Assembly: GCF_937123705.1 (NCBI RefSeq)
Contig: NZ_CAKZKO010000010.1
Coordinates: 1 to 64,000, forward strand
DNA length: 64,000 nucleotides
Source of the DNA: an uncultured Paraglaciecola sp.
GTDB taxonomy: Bacteria > Pseudomonadota > Gammaproteobacteria > Enterobacterales > Alteromonadaceae
Direction of reading: 5' to 3'
The notes under the pieces are model-generated. The model had not been told where the DNA came from and did no database searches. It saw nothing but the letters and a program-made list of their open reading frames with translations. Below are positions 35,361 to 45,009 of this stretch, piece by piece. Within the stretch, counting starts at the first letter, position 1. Each line of letters begins with the position of its first letter. Both the position numbers and the translations under genes were made by a program.

Positions 35361-36473
35361 TTAATGCAGCGGCTCTGCTTCGTCATCTATTATTCCTTCT
35401 GCACGCATAACTGGGTAACCTAAATTCATCCAACCAAATATTCCTTCGTATAAAACCGCGGTTTTGGTGTAACCAATTTCACGCAACTGCTTAATGATAT
35501 ATTCAGTGGCAGCTCGTGGGCATGAGCAATAGCCTACAATTTGCACATCCTTGGGTAGGCCTTGTACTTGCTTTTCTAGCTCACTGTAATAGGGAAACGG
35601 AATAGCCCCTTTGATGTGAGCTCGTTGCCACACAGAAGCAACACGAGTATCAAGTAGGATCATTTTTTTGTTTTGTTTTATGGCTTCGAAAAGATCCTCT
35701 GACGATACATAGATATCATCTGTTAAGGTAAAATCGGGGTCATCATTGTCTGGATTCAGCACGTATTTATCCAGTGTAGGTAGGGCGCTTAATACCACTT
35801 TTTTTACTTTCCAACCGCTGGCTTTACTTCGAATAAAAGCAGTCACATCATCTATATCTGTTGCGCTTAAGGTGTCTGCAAACGCCGGCATAGGGGTGTC
35901 TTGGCGACCTTGTTCGATGGCATAACGAATAAAGTCGTCTTTATTGTGAGCCAAGGCGGCTTGATTGCTCAAGGCTGGTGCGGTAATGCCTTCACCCTTC
36001 ACGCCATGGCAGCTAGAGCAATTAGCTTGGTATAAGGTTTCGCCTTTTTTTATGTCTCCCGCTACTGGATTTTCAGAAAGTTTTATGCGCTCGGCTCCCG
36101 ATTGCCAAAATAACCAATAGGTTAAGTTCCATACTTCATCGAGTGTCATGGGGCCGCCAATTTCATCTAAATAGCCGCCCATAGCAGTGCCTTGGCGGCC
36201 ATAGGAAATAGGGCGTAAGATTGAGTGAGGAACCCCCGATTCGAACAAACTTTTAGAGCGCAGTGACGGTGCATGGTCATTTTTGTGGCCCTCGCGATTT
36301 TCACCGTGACATAACACACAATACTTTTTGTAGTTTGCCGCGGCTACTTCTGCTTCTTCAACTGTTAATTCACGAGGTGGGTCTTGTTTTTCATAGACTT
36401 TATTTGCGAATGCGACCTTTGCTAAAATTAAACAGGAAATACTGAGTAAAGTGAGCTTCAAAAGCGGGTGCAT
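35361..36473 (-). CDS. Diheme cytochrome c-rhodanese fusion protein
   Basis: A 370-residue exported protein with signal peptide (about 1-23). Two class I cytochrome c domains have heme sites CVLCH (52-56) and CSSCH (152-156), with likely Met ligands in GTAMGG and TPMPAF. A rhodanese domain follows at about 255-358 (ILLDTRVASVWQRAHIKGAI), with its catalytic Cys in GYCSCPR (about 316), so the sulfur-carrying residue is present. The layout suggests periplasmic electron transfer coupled to sulfur or thiol chemistry. No separate oxidase or reductase gene adjoins it. It is followed by the WD40 lipoprotein and preceded by envZ. The fusion is clearly seen; the role is inferred. Confidence 0.88.
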   Translation of the reverse strand: MHPLLKLTLLSISCLILAKVAFANKVYEKQDPPRELTVEEAEVAAANYKKYCVLCHGENREGHKNDHAPSLRSKSLFESGVPHSILRPISYGRQGTAMGGYLDEIGGPMTLDEVWNLTYWLFWQSGAERIKLSENPVAGDIKKGETLYQANCSSCHGVKGEGITAPALSNQAALAHNKDDFIRYAIEQGRQDTPMPAFADTLSATDIDDVTAFIRSKASGWKVKKVVLSALPTLDKYVLNPDNDDPDFTLTDDIYVSSEDLFEAIKQNKKMILLDTRVASVWQRAHIKGAIPFPYYSELEKQVQGLPKDVQIVGYCSCPRAATEYIIKQLREIGYTKTAVLYEGIFGWMNLGYPVMRAEGIIDDEAEPLH

Positions 36474-36509
36474 TAGACAATCCTTAAAATAACTGAGACT
36501 GTTAGTTTC

Positions 36510-37811
36510 TTAAACTATAGCCTGATAACCGATAAATACAGTTGCCATTAAGCCCCCTTGAGAGTGATTTTGCAATGTTACTTTGCCTGAATGCATCTCG
36601 ACTATGCGCTTAATGATGGCTAAGCCTAATCCAGATCCTAAACTACCCCGCGCTTTATCGCCTTGGGTAAAAGGTTCAAACAAAGCTTGAATTTGTTCTT
36701 CTGGAATACCTGGGCCAAAATCGCGGATCGCAAAACACAGCTGTTTGTCTTTTTTATTGTGGCGAGAGCTGATTTCAATTTCGTCACTGCCGTAGCGAAA
36801 TGCATTCTCAATTAGATTGTCTAATACTCGTTTTAGCGCGACCCGGCGAATAAGTGTTTTGGGGAGAGGGGCAAGATCCAATGTAATTTTGTGATTTTCT
36901 TGAATGTTGCGGACTTGTACTGCATCTCGGATTAAATCATTTAAGTTGCTGGCCTCCATGCACTCTTGCTGGTCTTGGCGCACATAATCGATAAATTGAT
37001 CGATGATTTCGTTCATATCTTCAATATCGTGAACTATGCCATCTTTTACCCAATCTTGTGATTCAGGTAGCATTTCTGATGCTAACCTTATGCGAGTCAG
37101 CGGAGTGCGTAAATCATGGGAAATGCCCGCGGTTAATAAGGCTCTGTCATCTTCAAGTTGTTTAATGCCTTTAGACATTTGATTAAAAGCATGGGTCACA
37201 GCAATGAGTTCACTGGAGCCTTCTTCTTTTAGAGGTTTTGGCACTTGCCCCCTCCCAACTAACAAAGCGGCATCTTGCAGGGCTTTTAGTGGGCGGTTTA
37301 AGCGCCGTACAAATATCAAGCTACCCCCTACACTTAATACCCCAATCATCAAAAGAAACACTAAATGAGGCGAGCCATCGCCTTGACCTAACCCCACCAT
37401 GGGAATTGTTATCCAAATGTCGGGGTTTTGTGGTGGGTTAATCCAATATAAATAAGGCTCTCCATGGGTGATCCTAACTTGGGCGGGACCACCTAAACTA
37501 TCGGACATCTGCTGCGACCAAGACTGATAAGGTGTGGCTTGCTCTAAACCACGTTGAAGAGCGCCAGCTTGATTATATATTTGCATCCCAGCGACTTGGC
37601 TAAATCGCTTATCTAGCTGCGGGTTTTGGCTGTCTACGCTCTCAACAAAGGCCAGTTTGATTTGTGTGGCCAGCAAATTATTGATTTGTTGCACATTGGG
37701 GCTAACAAAATAAAAGGTGACCGAAACCAAAGACACAACTTGGTTGATAAACAGCAAAATACTGATCAACAGAACGGTTTGGCCGAAGGCGCTTTTAGGT
37801 AAAAATCTCAC
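36510..37811 (-). CDS. envZ: Osmosensor histidine kinase EnvZ
   Basis: A 433-residue kinase. GTG 37811, 15 bases after the ompR stop, is chosen because it gives [11 protein letters not shown], the known EnvZ opening; an upstream ATG would overlap ompR and add a non-family peptide. Two membrane spans enclose a periplasmic domain. HAMP follows, then the H-box [18 protein letters not shown]-box [10 protein letters not shown] and G-boxes [10 protein letters not shown] and GSGLGLAI. It phosphorylates OmpR in response to osmolarity and cytoplasmic cues. Confidence 0.93.
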   Translation of the reverse strand: MRFLPKSAFGQTVLLISILLFINQVVSLVSVTFYFVSPNVQQINNLLATQIKLAFVESVDSQNPQLDKRFSQVAGMQIYNQAGALQRGLEQATPYQSWSQQMSDSLGGPAQVRITHGEPYLYWINPPQNPDIWITIPMVGLGQGDGSPHLVFLLMIGVLSVGGSLIFVRRLNRPLKALQDAALLVGRGQVPKPLKEEGSSELIAVTHAFNQMSKGIKQLEDDRALLTAGISHDLRTPLTRIRLASEMLPESQDWVKDGIVHDIEDMNEIIDQFIDYVRQDQQECMEASNLNDLIRDAVQVRNIQENHKITLDLAPLPKTLIRRVALKRVLDNLIENAFRYGSDEIEISSRHNKKDKQLCFAIRDFGPGIPEEQIQALFEPFTQGDKARGSLGSGLGLAIIKRIVEMHSGKVTLQNHSQGGLMATVFIGYQAIV

Positions 37812-37825
37812 GGGCCGAAAAACGC

Positions 37826-38551
37826 CTAAGCCGTACTTCCACCGTCTGGCACAAACACATAACCTAAGCCCCACACCGTTTGAATATAACGAGGGTTGGC
37901 AGGATCTTCCTCAAGCATACGGCGCAAGCGAGAAACTTGTACATCAATACTGCGTTCTAGCGCACTATAATCTCGGCCACGAGCAAGGTTCATGAGTTTG
38001 TCTCGAGATAATGGTTCTCTTGGATGAGTGACTAAAGATTTTAGTACCGCAAATTCACCACTGGTTAAGGTCATGGCTTCACCTTCAGTGGTCATTTCTC
38101 TGGTGCCAAGATTGAGTGAAAACTTACCAAATTCAATAATTTGTTCTTCAAGTGATGGTGCGCCGGGGGCTTCAGTGGTTTTGCGGCGCAATACGGCTTT
38201 AATTCTGGCCAGTAACTCTCTGGGGTTAAAAGGCTTAGGCAGATAATCGTCAGCGCCCATTTCTAGGCCAATAATACGGTCTACTTCATCCCCTTTTGCG
38301 GTCAGCATGATGATAGGTATTTCGTTCTCTTTTTGACGCAAGCGGCGGCAAATAGATAAGCCATCTTCACCGGGCAACATTAAATCAAGCACTAATAGAT
38401 GCACGTTTTCACGCTCTAGCAGTCTATCCATTTGCTCAGAATTGGCTGCGGTTCGCACTTGATAACCTTGCTCAACTAAGTAGCGCTCTAACAGGCTGCG
38501 TAGACGCATATCGTCATCTACCACTAAAATTTTTGTTGTTTCCTGTCCCAT
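37826..38551 (-). CDS. ompR: Response regulator OmpR
   Basis: A 241-residue regulator nearly identical in pattern to E. coli OmpR. ATG 38551 is chosen over TTG 38563. The receiver has DDD near residue 11 and phospho-Asp in [12 protein letters not shown]. The winged-helix DNA-binding domain ends in [16 protein letters not shown]. It controls porin and envelope genes. It forms an operon with envZ, but is detached from greB and lies downstream of prkB instead. Confidence 0.97.
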   Translation of the reverse strand: MGQETTKILVVDDDMRLRSLLERYLVEQGYQVRTAANSEQMDRLLERENVHLLVLDLMLPGEDGLSICRRLRQKENEIPIIMLTAKGDEVDRIIGLEMGADDYLPKPFNPRELLARIKAVLRRKTTEAPGAPSLEEQIIEFGKFSLNLGTREMTTEGEAMTLTSGEFAVLKSLVTHPREPLSRDKLMNLARGRDYSALERSIDVQVSRLRRMLEEDPANPRYIQTVWGLGYVFVPDGGSTA

Positions 38552-38689
38552 ATCTGAATCCAAGTCGCTTGTTTGATTAGATACACTATATGTGAAAGCC
38601 TGTTAATTCAAAAGGTTGGCATTGCAAGCAAAGGGGTTGGATTGTTACAAAGTTTGTCACAGGCAGAAAAATTAAAAATAACGCTGAGT

Positions 38690-38890
38690 CTAAAAGAATT
38701 TTTTACCCGTCAACGCCACATACATAGCAAACACCCCTACTAAGGAGTACACCACTTCAAAATAGTTAATTTCGCCAGGGGTTTGGTTGATGAGCATAGA
38801 CAAGATCATGGCGGCTAAAATTAATGAAGGGATAGCAATGATGCCTATTAAGATGCGAATTTTAAGGGGGAGTTTTGGCTCATTGTTCAT
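38690..38890 (-). CDS. Small two-span membrane protein after prkB
   Basis: A 66-residue hydrophobic protein with membrane segments at about 10-32 and 43-62, a short charged start and a basic end (TGKKFF). It starts immediately after the prkB stop (38891), so it is very likely co-translated. No family is recognised. It may be a lineage-specific inner-membrane peptide; function unknown. Confidence 0.65.
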   Translation of the reverse strand: MNNEPKLPLKIRILIGIIAIPSLILAAMILSMLINQTPGEINYFEVVYSLVGVFAMYVALTGKKFF

Positions 38891-39793
38891 TTATTTTTCG
38901 CTTACCCAATCCATTTGAAAGCCAGCGCGGCGTTTTTTATCGAGTAATTCTTCTAAAAGCGGCATCAATATCAGCTCCATGGCTAATCCCATTTTACCAC
39001 CGGGTACCACTATGGTATTGATGCGTGACATAAACGAGCCATCAATCATTTTAAGTAAATAGGGGTAATCAACACTTTTCATTTCACGGCGAAAACGTAC
39101 CACCACAAAACTTTCGTCTTGACTGGGTATTTCCCGAGCGCTGAATGGATTAGAAGTATCTACTGTAGGTACACGTTGAAAATTAACATGGGTGCGTGAA
39201 AACTGCGGAGTGATGTATTTAAAATAATCGTCGAGGCTACGGACTATGCTGCTCATAACAGCTTCACGAGAATGGCCACGGTCGTTGGTGTCGCGGACAA
39301 TTTTTTGGATCCATTCCAAGTTAACTATAGGTACCATACCTACGAGCAAATCAACGTGCTTGGCTACGTCTACTTCGTCGTTGGCTACGCCGCCGTGCAG
39401 GCCTTCATAAAACAACACATCGGTGTTTTCTGGTAAGTCTTGCCAAGGGGTAAAAGTGCCGGGCATTTGATTAAAAGGCACGGCTTCGTCAAAGGTGTGT
39501 AGATATTGTCTATGCTTGCCCATACCCGTTTCGCCGTATTCGGTAAATAAGGAGTCGAGCATTTCAAAATCGTTGGCTTTAGGGCCAAAATAGCTGATGT
39601 GTCGGCCTTGCTCTTGTGCTTTGCGAATTTCGACTTCCATTTCGGGACGAGTAAATCGATGAAAACTATCCCCTGCGACTACTGCAGCGTTAACCGACAA
39701 ATTTCGAAAAATATGGCGTATAGCATTGGTGGTCATAGTGGTGCCCGCACCAGATGAACCGGTGATAGCGATTATGGGGTGTTTTACTGACAT
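38891..39793 (-). CDS. prkB: Phosphoribulokinase-family protein PrkB
   Basis: A 300-residue protein beginning with a P-loop (AITGSSGAGTTMTT, residues 9-22), like E. coli PrkB. The Walker B-like LFYEGLHGG and the DTNDRGHS segment are family features. The protein belongs to the phosphoribulokinase family, but gammaproteobacterial PrkB occurs without RuBisCO and none is seen here. Its in vivo substrate is therefore uncertain. In E. coli it adjoins yheU-yheT; here about 7.7 kb separate them. Confidence 0.92.
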   Translation of the reverse strand: MSVKHPIIAITGSSGAGTTMTTNAIRHIFRNLSVNAAVVAGDSFHRFTRPEMEVEIRKAQEQGRHISYFGPKANDFEMLDSLFTEYGETGMGKHRQYLHTFDEAVPFNQMPGTFTPWQDLPENTDVLFYEGLHGGVANDEVDVAKHVDLLVGMVPIVNLEWIQKIVRDTNDRGHSREAVMSSIVRSLDDYFKYITPQFSRTHVNFQRVPTVDTSNPFSAREIPSQDESFVVVRFRREMKSVDYPYLLKMIDGSFMSRINTIVVPGGKMGLAMELILMPLLEELLDKKRRAGFQMDWVSEK

Positions 39794-40099
39794 TCAATAC
39801 ACTTAGCTGCTAATTGGATGTCATTTATAAGCAAGCTTGGCACACTGGTCAAGTGTTAGTTCCTTTTGCACAGATTAAATTTATACCAATCCGTATAAAT
39901 AAGTGCTCACTCAGCGAGAATTTAAAAGGGCTTAATCAAGGGTGGTCACTTATTTATATGGAATGGTATTACTAATATCATGAAATAAAAGTGTGAATGT
40001 TTTGGTCTTTGCTGAACGCAAATGGTATTAAATGCGTATTGTTTTTTCATGTTAGCTAAAAGTTGATTTGGATTTTAAAAATTAAGGTACAACATTATT
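39794..40099. other. 306-base intergenic region carrying a MITE-like element
   Basis: Between the divergent prkB and the oxidoreductase gene. The middle is occupied by the palindromic element at 39881-39971. The remainder is AT-rich without a convincing promoter or gene. Confidence 0.5.
39881..39971. mobile_element. MITE-like palindromic element with TTA duplication
   Basis: The ends are TACCAATCCGTATAAATAAG (from 39884, extended by TG) and its inverted copy ending at 39968, matching at 20 of 22 positions. TTA lies directly outside each end (39881-39883 and 39969-39971), as a target-site duplication. The core contains GCTCACTCAGCGAGAATTTA, familiar from non-autonomous elements scattered in Alteromonadales (from memory). 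It has no transposase and must be moved in trans, if at all. Confidence 0.7.
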
Positions 40100-42241
40100 A
40101 TGAATTTTAAACGCGGACTTCTTTTAGTCGTAATCGCCGGTTTGATCGGGGCTTTTTTTGTATTCGATTTAGGGCAATTTTTGACATTAGACAGCCTCAA
40201 ATCAAACCAACAAGCACTAGCCGATTTTATCCAACAAAACTGGTTACAAGCTTTTGTCGGTTATTTCGTTTTATATGTTGTCGTTACGGCCCTTAGTTTG
40301 CCCGGCGCGGCAATTTTAACTTTAGGTGCAGGTGCCCTATTTGGGCTTGGTTGGGGGCTAGTGTTGGCCTCGTTTGCCTCTACCATTGGTGCTACTTGTG
40401 CCTTTTTAGTGTCGCGGTTTTTATTACGAGATTGGGTTAAGGCCACCTTTGCCAATAGAATTAAAGCCATTGATGAAGGCATTCAAAAAGACGGCGCTTT
40501 TTACTTACTAACCTTAAGATTGGTGCCTTTATTTCCCTTCTTTGTGATTAACTTAGTGATGGGTATCACTAGCATTCGCACCCTTACCTATTATTGGGTA
40601 AGCCAAGTTGGAATGTTAATTGGCACGGCGGTTTATGTGAATGCAGGTCTGCAATTAGTAGAGATAAACACCCTAGCTGATATTGTCTCGGCTGATCTTA
40701 TATTATCTTTTGTTTTACTTGGGTTATTTCCGCTTATTGCAAAATTTATTATCAACATATTGCAACAGCGTAGGGTCTATGCTGGTTGGAAAAAACCTAA
40801 GAGTTTCGACCGTAATATGGTGGTGATAGGGGCTGGTTCGGCCGGCTTAGTGACAGCTTATATCGCCGCTGCCGTAAAAGCCTCGGTGACGTTAGTTGAA
40901 AAAAATAAGATGGGTGGTGATTGCCTCAACACTGGCTGTGTGCCGTCTAAAAGTTTGTTGCATGCCAGTAAACTGGCGCATGTGCATAAAGTGTCGTCGC
41001 AAACAGGGGTGACATATGCCGCGCCAAATATTGATTTTAAGGCGGTGATGGCTCAAGTACACAAGGTGATTAAAACCATTGAGCCCCATGATTCCATCGA
41101 GCGTTATGAGTCCCTTGGCGTCAAAGTTGTCACAGGAAATGCCACTATTGTGTCGCCCTGGCAAGTGGATATTCAAACCGAACATGGCCTTGAATCACTG
41201 ACCACCAAAAATATTGTGATAGCCACGGGTGCCAGTGCTTTTGTGCCGCCAATTCCTGGTTTAAAAGATATAGATTATCTAACGGCAGAAAATTTATGGG
41301 AGCTAACCGAGCAGCCCAAACGCCTAGTGGTACTAGGTGGCGGTCCCATTGGCAGTGAATTATCACAAGCCTTTGGGCGCTTAGGCACCCAAGTTACCCA
41401 AGTTGAGATGTTGCCTCAGTTGTTAGCCAAAGAAGACTCAGATGCCGCCCAGCATTTATATGAGCAGCTCATCAAGGATGGGGTAGATGTGCGACTTAAC
41501 ACCAAAGCTATTGCTATAGAATCAAGCTCAGATAAAAAACTGATTGTGCTCGAAAAAGACGGCAATCAAGAAAAACTAGAATTTGATCAAATACTTGTGG
41601 CAGTGGGTCGTCAGGCTAACTTAACGGGCTTTGGATTAGAAGAACTTGGGATCGAAACCAACAAAACCCTGATAACCAATCAACTGCTACAAACTAAGTA
41701 CCCCAATATTTTGGCCGCGGGTGATGTGGCAGGGCCTTATCAGTTTACCCATACTGCCAGCCATCAGGCTTGGTATGCGGCAGTTAATGCACTGTTTAGA
41801 CCTTTTAAAACCTTTAAAGTCGATTATCGCGTGATCCCTTGGGCCACCTTTACCGATCCTGAAATCGCCACGGTTGGCTTAAATGAAACCGCTGCTAAAG
41901 AGCAAAATATCGATTATGAAGTCACGCGCTACGATATTGGCGGCTTAGATCGCGCTTTAGCAGACGATCATGCCCGTGGTTTTGTAAAAGTGTTAACCCT
42001 ACCCGGTAAGGATAAAATTTTAGGGGCCACTATAGTAGGTGCTCACGCGGGTGAATTATTGGCAGAGTTTGTACTAGCCATGAAATACAATTTAGGCATG
42101 AATAAATTACTGGGCACTATTCACATCTATCCCACTATGGCAGAAGCCACTAAAAATACTGCCGGCGTGTGGAAAAAAGCCCATGCTCCAGAGAAACTGT
42201 TGTCCTATGTTGAGGGTTTTCATAAATGGCGACGCTCATAA
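40100..42241 (+). CDS. VTT (TVP38/TMEM64)-FAD pyridine nucleotide-disulfide oxidoreductase fusion
   Basis: A 713-residue protein. Residues 1-225 are a polytopic VTT/DedA-like membrane domain (PGAAILTLGAGALFGLGWG; LTLRLVPLFPFFVINLVMG). Residues 240-700 are a mercuric reductase/lipoamide dehydrogenase-like flavoenzyme: FAD site GAGSAGL, redox-active CLNTGCVPSK, NAD(P) site GGGPIGSELSQAFGRLG, FAD site ILAAGDVAG, and C-terminal dimer-domain residues IHIYPTMAEA. No mercury-binding Cys pair is seen at the C-terminus, so mercury reduction is unlikely. It probably does disulfide or quinone chemistry at the inner membrane. The next gene starts directly after its stop, suggesting an operon with the ynj-like transporter. 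Confidence 0.9.
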   Translation: MNFKRGLLLVVIAGLIGAFFVFDLGQFLTLDSLKSNQQALADFIQQNWLQAFVGYFVLYVVVTALSLPGAAILTLGAGALFGLGWGLVLASFASTIGATCAFLVSRFLLRDWVKATFANRIKAIDEGIQKDGAFYLLTLRLVPLFPFFVINLVMGITSIRTLTYYWVSQVGMLIGTAVYVNAGLQLVEINTLADIVSADLILSFVLLGLFPLIAKFIINILQQRRVYAGWKKPKSFDRNMVVIGAGSAGLVTAYIAAAVKASVTLVEKNKMGGDCLNTGCVPSKSLLHASKLAHVHKVSSQTGVTYAAPNIDFKAVMAQVHKVIKTIEPHDSIERYESLGVKVVTGNATIVSPWQVDIQTEHGLESLTTKNIVIATGASAFVPPIPGLKDIDYLTAENLWELTEQPKRLVVLGGGPIGSELSQAFGRLGTQVTQVEMLPQLLAKEDSDAAQHLYEQLIKDGVDVRLNTKAIAIESSSDKKLIVLEKDGNQEKLEFDQILVAVGRQANLTGFGLEELGIETNKTLITNQLLQTKYPNILAAGDVAGPYQFTHTASHQAWYAAVNALFRPFKTFKVDYRVIPWATFTDPEIATVGLNETAAKEQNIDYEVTRYDIGGLDRALADDHARGFVKVLTLPGKDKILGATIVGAHAGELLAEFVLAMKYNLGMNKLLGTIHIYPTMAEATKNTAGVWKKAHAPEKLLSYVEGFHKWRRS

Positions 42242-43417
42242 ATGGTGGGTAGCATGACTAAACTCACAACGAGATTATGGGTCTTGTTTGCATGGCTGTG
42301 GGTGATTTTTGCGACAGTCGCCGATGCTAAAGAAGTACATAAGCCCATAGCTGAAAATAGCCAGCAGTGGCAACAAACCCTAAAAGCCGCTAAAGGCCAA
42401 TCGGTGTATTTTTATGCTTGGGGTGGTTCAAAAGCGGTGAATCAATACCTTAGATGGGCGAGTCGCGAAATTGCGAGGCAATACCAAATAAAGCTCATCC
42501 AAGTGAAGGTGAGCGATCCTGCCGAGCCCGTGTCGCGGCTCAAAGCCGAAAACGGCCGCACCAGTGCCATTGATTTAATTTGGGTGAATGGTGAAAACTT
42601 TTCATTTTTGAAGCAACAAGGGTTTCTACTGGGAGATCTTTGGTCAACTATTCCCAATACAGCTCACCTTGCGGTTGATAAGTTGCCAATCACTGTTGAT
42701 TTTGGTGAACCGATGGACGGCTTTGAAGTGCCTTGGGGAATTGGTCAGTTTAACCTTATTGCCGAGCCCGCTGTGTATTCACAATCTAAGGTTAGCGCAC
42801 AGTCACTGCTGGATATCGCCGAGCAAAACCCAAGCACTATGAGCTACCCAAGGCCACCAGAATTTCATGGCACCACTTTTTTAAAGCAGTTGTTAGTGAA
42901 CTTAACTCAAGGAGATGCACGGCTGTATAAGGTTGCTACCGAACAAGCTAAAAATGAGTTGTTAGCGGTACTTTGGCAATACCTAGATAAACTCCACCCG
43001 CTTTTATGGCAGCAAGGTACAGCTTTCCCTAATTCAGCTGCCGAACAACTATTGTTGTATCAACAACAGCAGCTTTTTATGACTGTGAGTTTTAACCCAA
43101 ATCAATGGACAAAAGAAAAAGCCAGCAAACAAATATCAGCATCCAGCAACAGGCGTTATTTTACAGATGGCGCTATCACGAATAGTCATAATTTGGCTAT
43201 TCCCCAAACAGCACCTAGCCCAAATGCCGCTAAAGTGGTGATCAATTTTATGCTGAGTGAAAAGGCGCAAAAACAAAAAATAGCGGGAGTATGGGGCGAT
43301 CCTTCGGTGATTAGTGCTTTGTTTGACAACAAAACCACTATGCCTGCCCATCCCGAGTTACACAGTTCTTGGCATGTATTGATTGAAGACGCATGGCAAC
43401 AAAGATACGGCGGTTAG
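42242..43417 (+). CDS. ynjB: YnjB-like ABC transporter substrate-binding protein
   Basis: A 391-residue exported binding protein with a signal peptide ending near DAKE. The alternative ATG at 42254 gives a neater signal peptide and has GGTGGG upstream; both are possible. Family segments include SVYFYAWGGSKAVNQYLRWA and IDLIWVNGENF, and the protein is close to E. coli YnjB in pattern. The ligand is unknown; the family has been linked to small cofactors only tentatively. Its end overlaps the permease gene by 25 bases. Confidence 0.85.
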   Translation: MVGSMTKLTTRLWVLFAWLWVIFATVADAKEVHKPIAENSQQWQQTLKAAKGQSVYFYAWGGSKAVNQYLRWASREIARQYQIKLIQVKVSDPAEPVSRLKAENGRTSAIDLIWVNGENFSFLKQQGFLLGDLWSTIPNTAHLAVDKLPITVDFGEPMDGFEVPWGIGQFNLIAEPAVYSQSKVSAQSLLDIAEQNPSTMSYPRPPEFHGTTFLKQLLVNLTQGDARLYKVATEQAKNELLAVLWQYLDKLHPLLWQQGTAFPNSAAEQLLLYQQQQLFMTVSFNPNQWTKEKASKQISASSNRRYFTDGAITNSHNLAIPQTAPSPNAAKVVINFMLSEKAQKQKIAGVWGDPSVISALFDNKTTMPAHPELHSSWHVLIEDAWQQRYGG

Positions 43418-45009
43418 CACTAGCCAGCGCTTGGCTGCTGGTGTCGGTTATTTCGATATTGCCTATTATTGGTATAGCTATAGGGTTGTGGCCACAAGAG
43501 CCCGTGACACTCGCCTCTTTGAAATCATTTTTGGCTTATCAAAGTTTAGGTTATTCGGCGCTTCTGACCTTATTTACCGCAGTCTTTAGTAGCTTATTAT
43601 CCTTGTATATTGGCTTTATGGTGTTTAGCCAATATCACCAAAGTCGCCGTTTGCAGTCTTTTGAAAAATATCTAGCGCCTTTTCTGGCATTGCCCCACTT
43701 AGCTATCGCCTTAGGGTGCGTGTTTTTGTTCAGCGATGGTGGTGTGTTTTTTGTCGATGCTGGCTTACCACGTAAAGGACTATCGACCCTGATTATTGCC
43801 ATTATCCTTAAAGAAGTACCGTTTTTTTTGCTGATTTTTAGTGCCATAGCCCGGCAATTACCGATCAAATACTGGCTGTTACAAGGTAAGGCCTTAGGCT
43901 ACCAAGATCATTGCTGCTGGTGGTTACTGGTCTTTCCAGCGATACTTAAACAATCTCGTTTGGCACTATTAGCGGCTTCGGCTTACACCTTGTCGGTTGT
44001 AGATATTAGTTTTTTGGTAGGCCCCAATATTCCTGAATTGTTCGCAGTGGCTATGTATCGTTGGCAAACCAGTTTTAGTGTGGGGGATCAAACCCTAGCA
44101 TTTTGGGCAAATGTGCTGCTGTTGGGGCTATTAATGCTTTCAATTTTGCTGCTATACGGTCACGAAAAAGTCGTTAATTTTGCCTGTAAACATGGCGCGG
44201 TGCTTGGCAGTCCTGTTCGTTTGGGTGTTGTAAATAAGCTCTTTGTAGCTTGGTTGCCAGTTACCGGCGTTTTAGTACTGTTAATGGTGATGGTGTTTGC
44301 CCTTTTATCATTAGGGGCAAATTGGCAGATTGAAGGAAGTGTACTGGCAAAGCTCAGTACACAGCTATGGCAAGATGAATGGTTATTTGTTTCTGAGCCT
44401 TTGCAAAACTCTGTGATTATTGGAGTGTTTGCTGGCTTATTTGGGGTAGCCTGTGCGCTGTTGGCATTGGCGTTACAGCGCCAGAGAAAACGCTACTTAC
44501 CCGATTATTTTTGGCTACTGGGGATTTTATTACCGCAACTGAGTATTGTTCTAGGCTGGCAGGTGCTACATATTGCCTTAGAGGCGGGCTACAACCTTAA
44601 CTGGATTATCCTATCGCACCTGCCTTTTACTTTTGCTTACGCTTATTTAGTGTTAAAAGGCCCGTTTCAAAGTATCGATCCACGTTTTGAGCTTTTGGCC
44701 GCCAGTTTTGGCTATTCGCCTTGGCAATCTTGGTACAAAGTTCGACTGCGATTACTGCTGCCTGCGGTATTTTCGGCCTTTGCCATTACGTTTTCGGTGA
44801 GTATTGCCCAATACATTCCTACTTTGATGATAGGCGCGGGAAGAGTGGCCACTATCACCACAGAGGCTGTATCCATTGGTACAGGAAGTCAGCAGGACGT
44901 CATGGCTGTGTATATGTTATTGCAATCGGTATTACCTTTTGTGGCGTTTTTAGCGGCGGCGCTACTGGCGCAAAAATTTCGAGGAAGTGTCGATGTTCAA
45001 ACTCACTGA
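43393..45009 (+). CDS. ynjC: YnjC-like ABC transporter permease
   Basis: A 538-residue double-permease protein with about 12 membrane segments in two halves. Each half has a binding-protein-dependent transport EAA-type loop (GKALGYQDHCCWWLLVFPAI; LLAASFGYSPWQSWYKVRLR). It matches YnjC-type permeases, in which one chain makes both halves of the channel. It overlaps ynjB by 25 bases and ynjD by 17, so the three are tightly coupled. Confidence 0.9.
   Translation: MATKIRRLALASAWLLVSVISILPIIGIAIGLWPQEPVTLASLKSFLAYQSLGYSALLTLFTAVFSSLLSLYIGFMVFSQYHQSRRLQSFEKYLAPFLALPHLAIALGCVFLFSDGGVFFVDAGLPRKGLSTLIIAIILKEVPFFLLIFSAIARQLPIKYWLLQGKALGYQDHCCWWLLVFPAILKQSRLALLAASAYTLSVVDISFLVGPNIPELFAVAMYRWQTSFSVGDQTLAFWANVLLLGLLMLSILLLYGHEKVVNFACKHGAVLGSPVRLGVVNKLFVAWLPVTGVLVLLMVMVFALLSLGANWQIEGSVLAKLSTQLWQDEWLFVSEPLQNSVIIGVFAGLFGVACALLALALQRQRKRYLPDYFWLLGILLPQLSIVLGWQVLHIALEAGYNLNWIILSHLPFTFAYAYLVLKGPFQSIDPRFELLAASFGYSPWQSWYKVRLRLLLPAVFSAFAITFSVSIAQYIPTLMIGAGRVATITTEAVSIGTGSQQDVMAVYMLLQSVLPFVAFLAAALLAQKFRGSVDVQTH

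Noticed and set aside
37812..37874. Longer EnvZ start overlapping ompR
   Set aside because: It would add a non-family arginine- and cysteine-rich peptide encoded over the ompR end; GTG 37811 gives the family start.
38891..39793. Calvin cycle evidence from the phosphoribulokinase-family gene and fbp
   Set aside because: No RuBisCO genes are present, PrkB of this type occurs in non-autotrophs, and fbp serves gluconeogenesis.
40100..42241. Mercuric reductase (merA)
   Set aside because: The CxxxxC flavin-disulfide site is general for the superfamily. The N-terminal heavy-metal domain and the C-terminal Cys pair are absent, and no mer genes adjoin.
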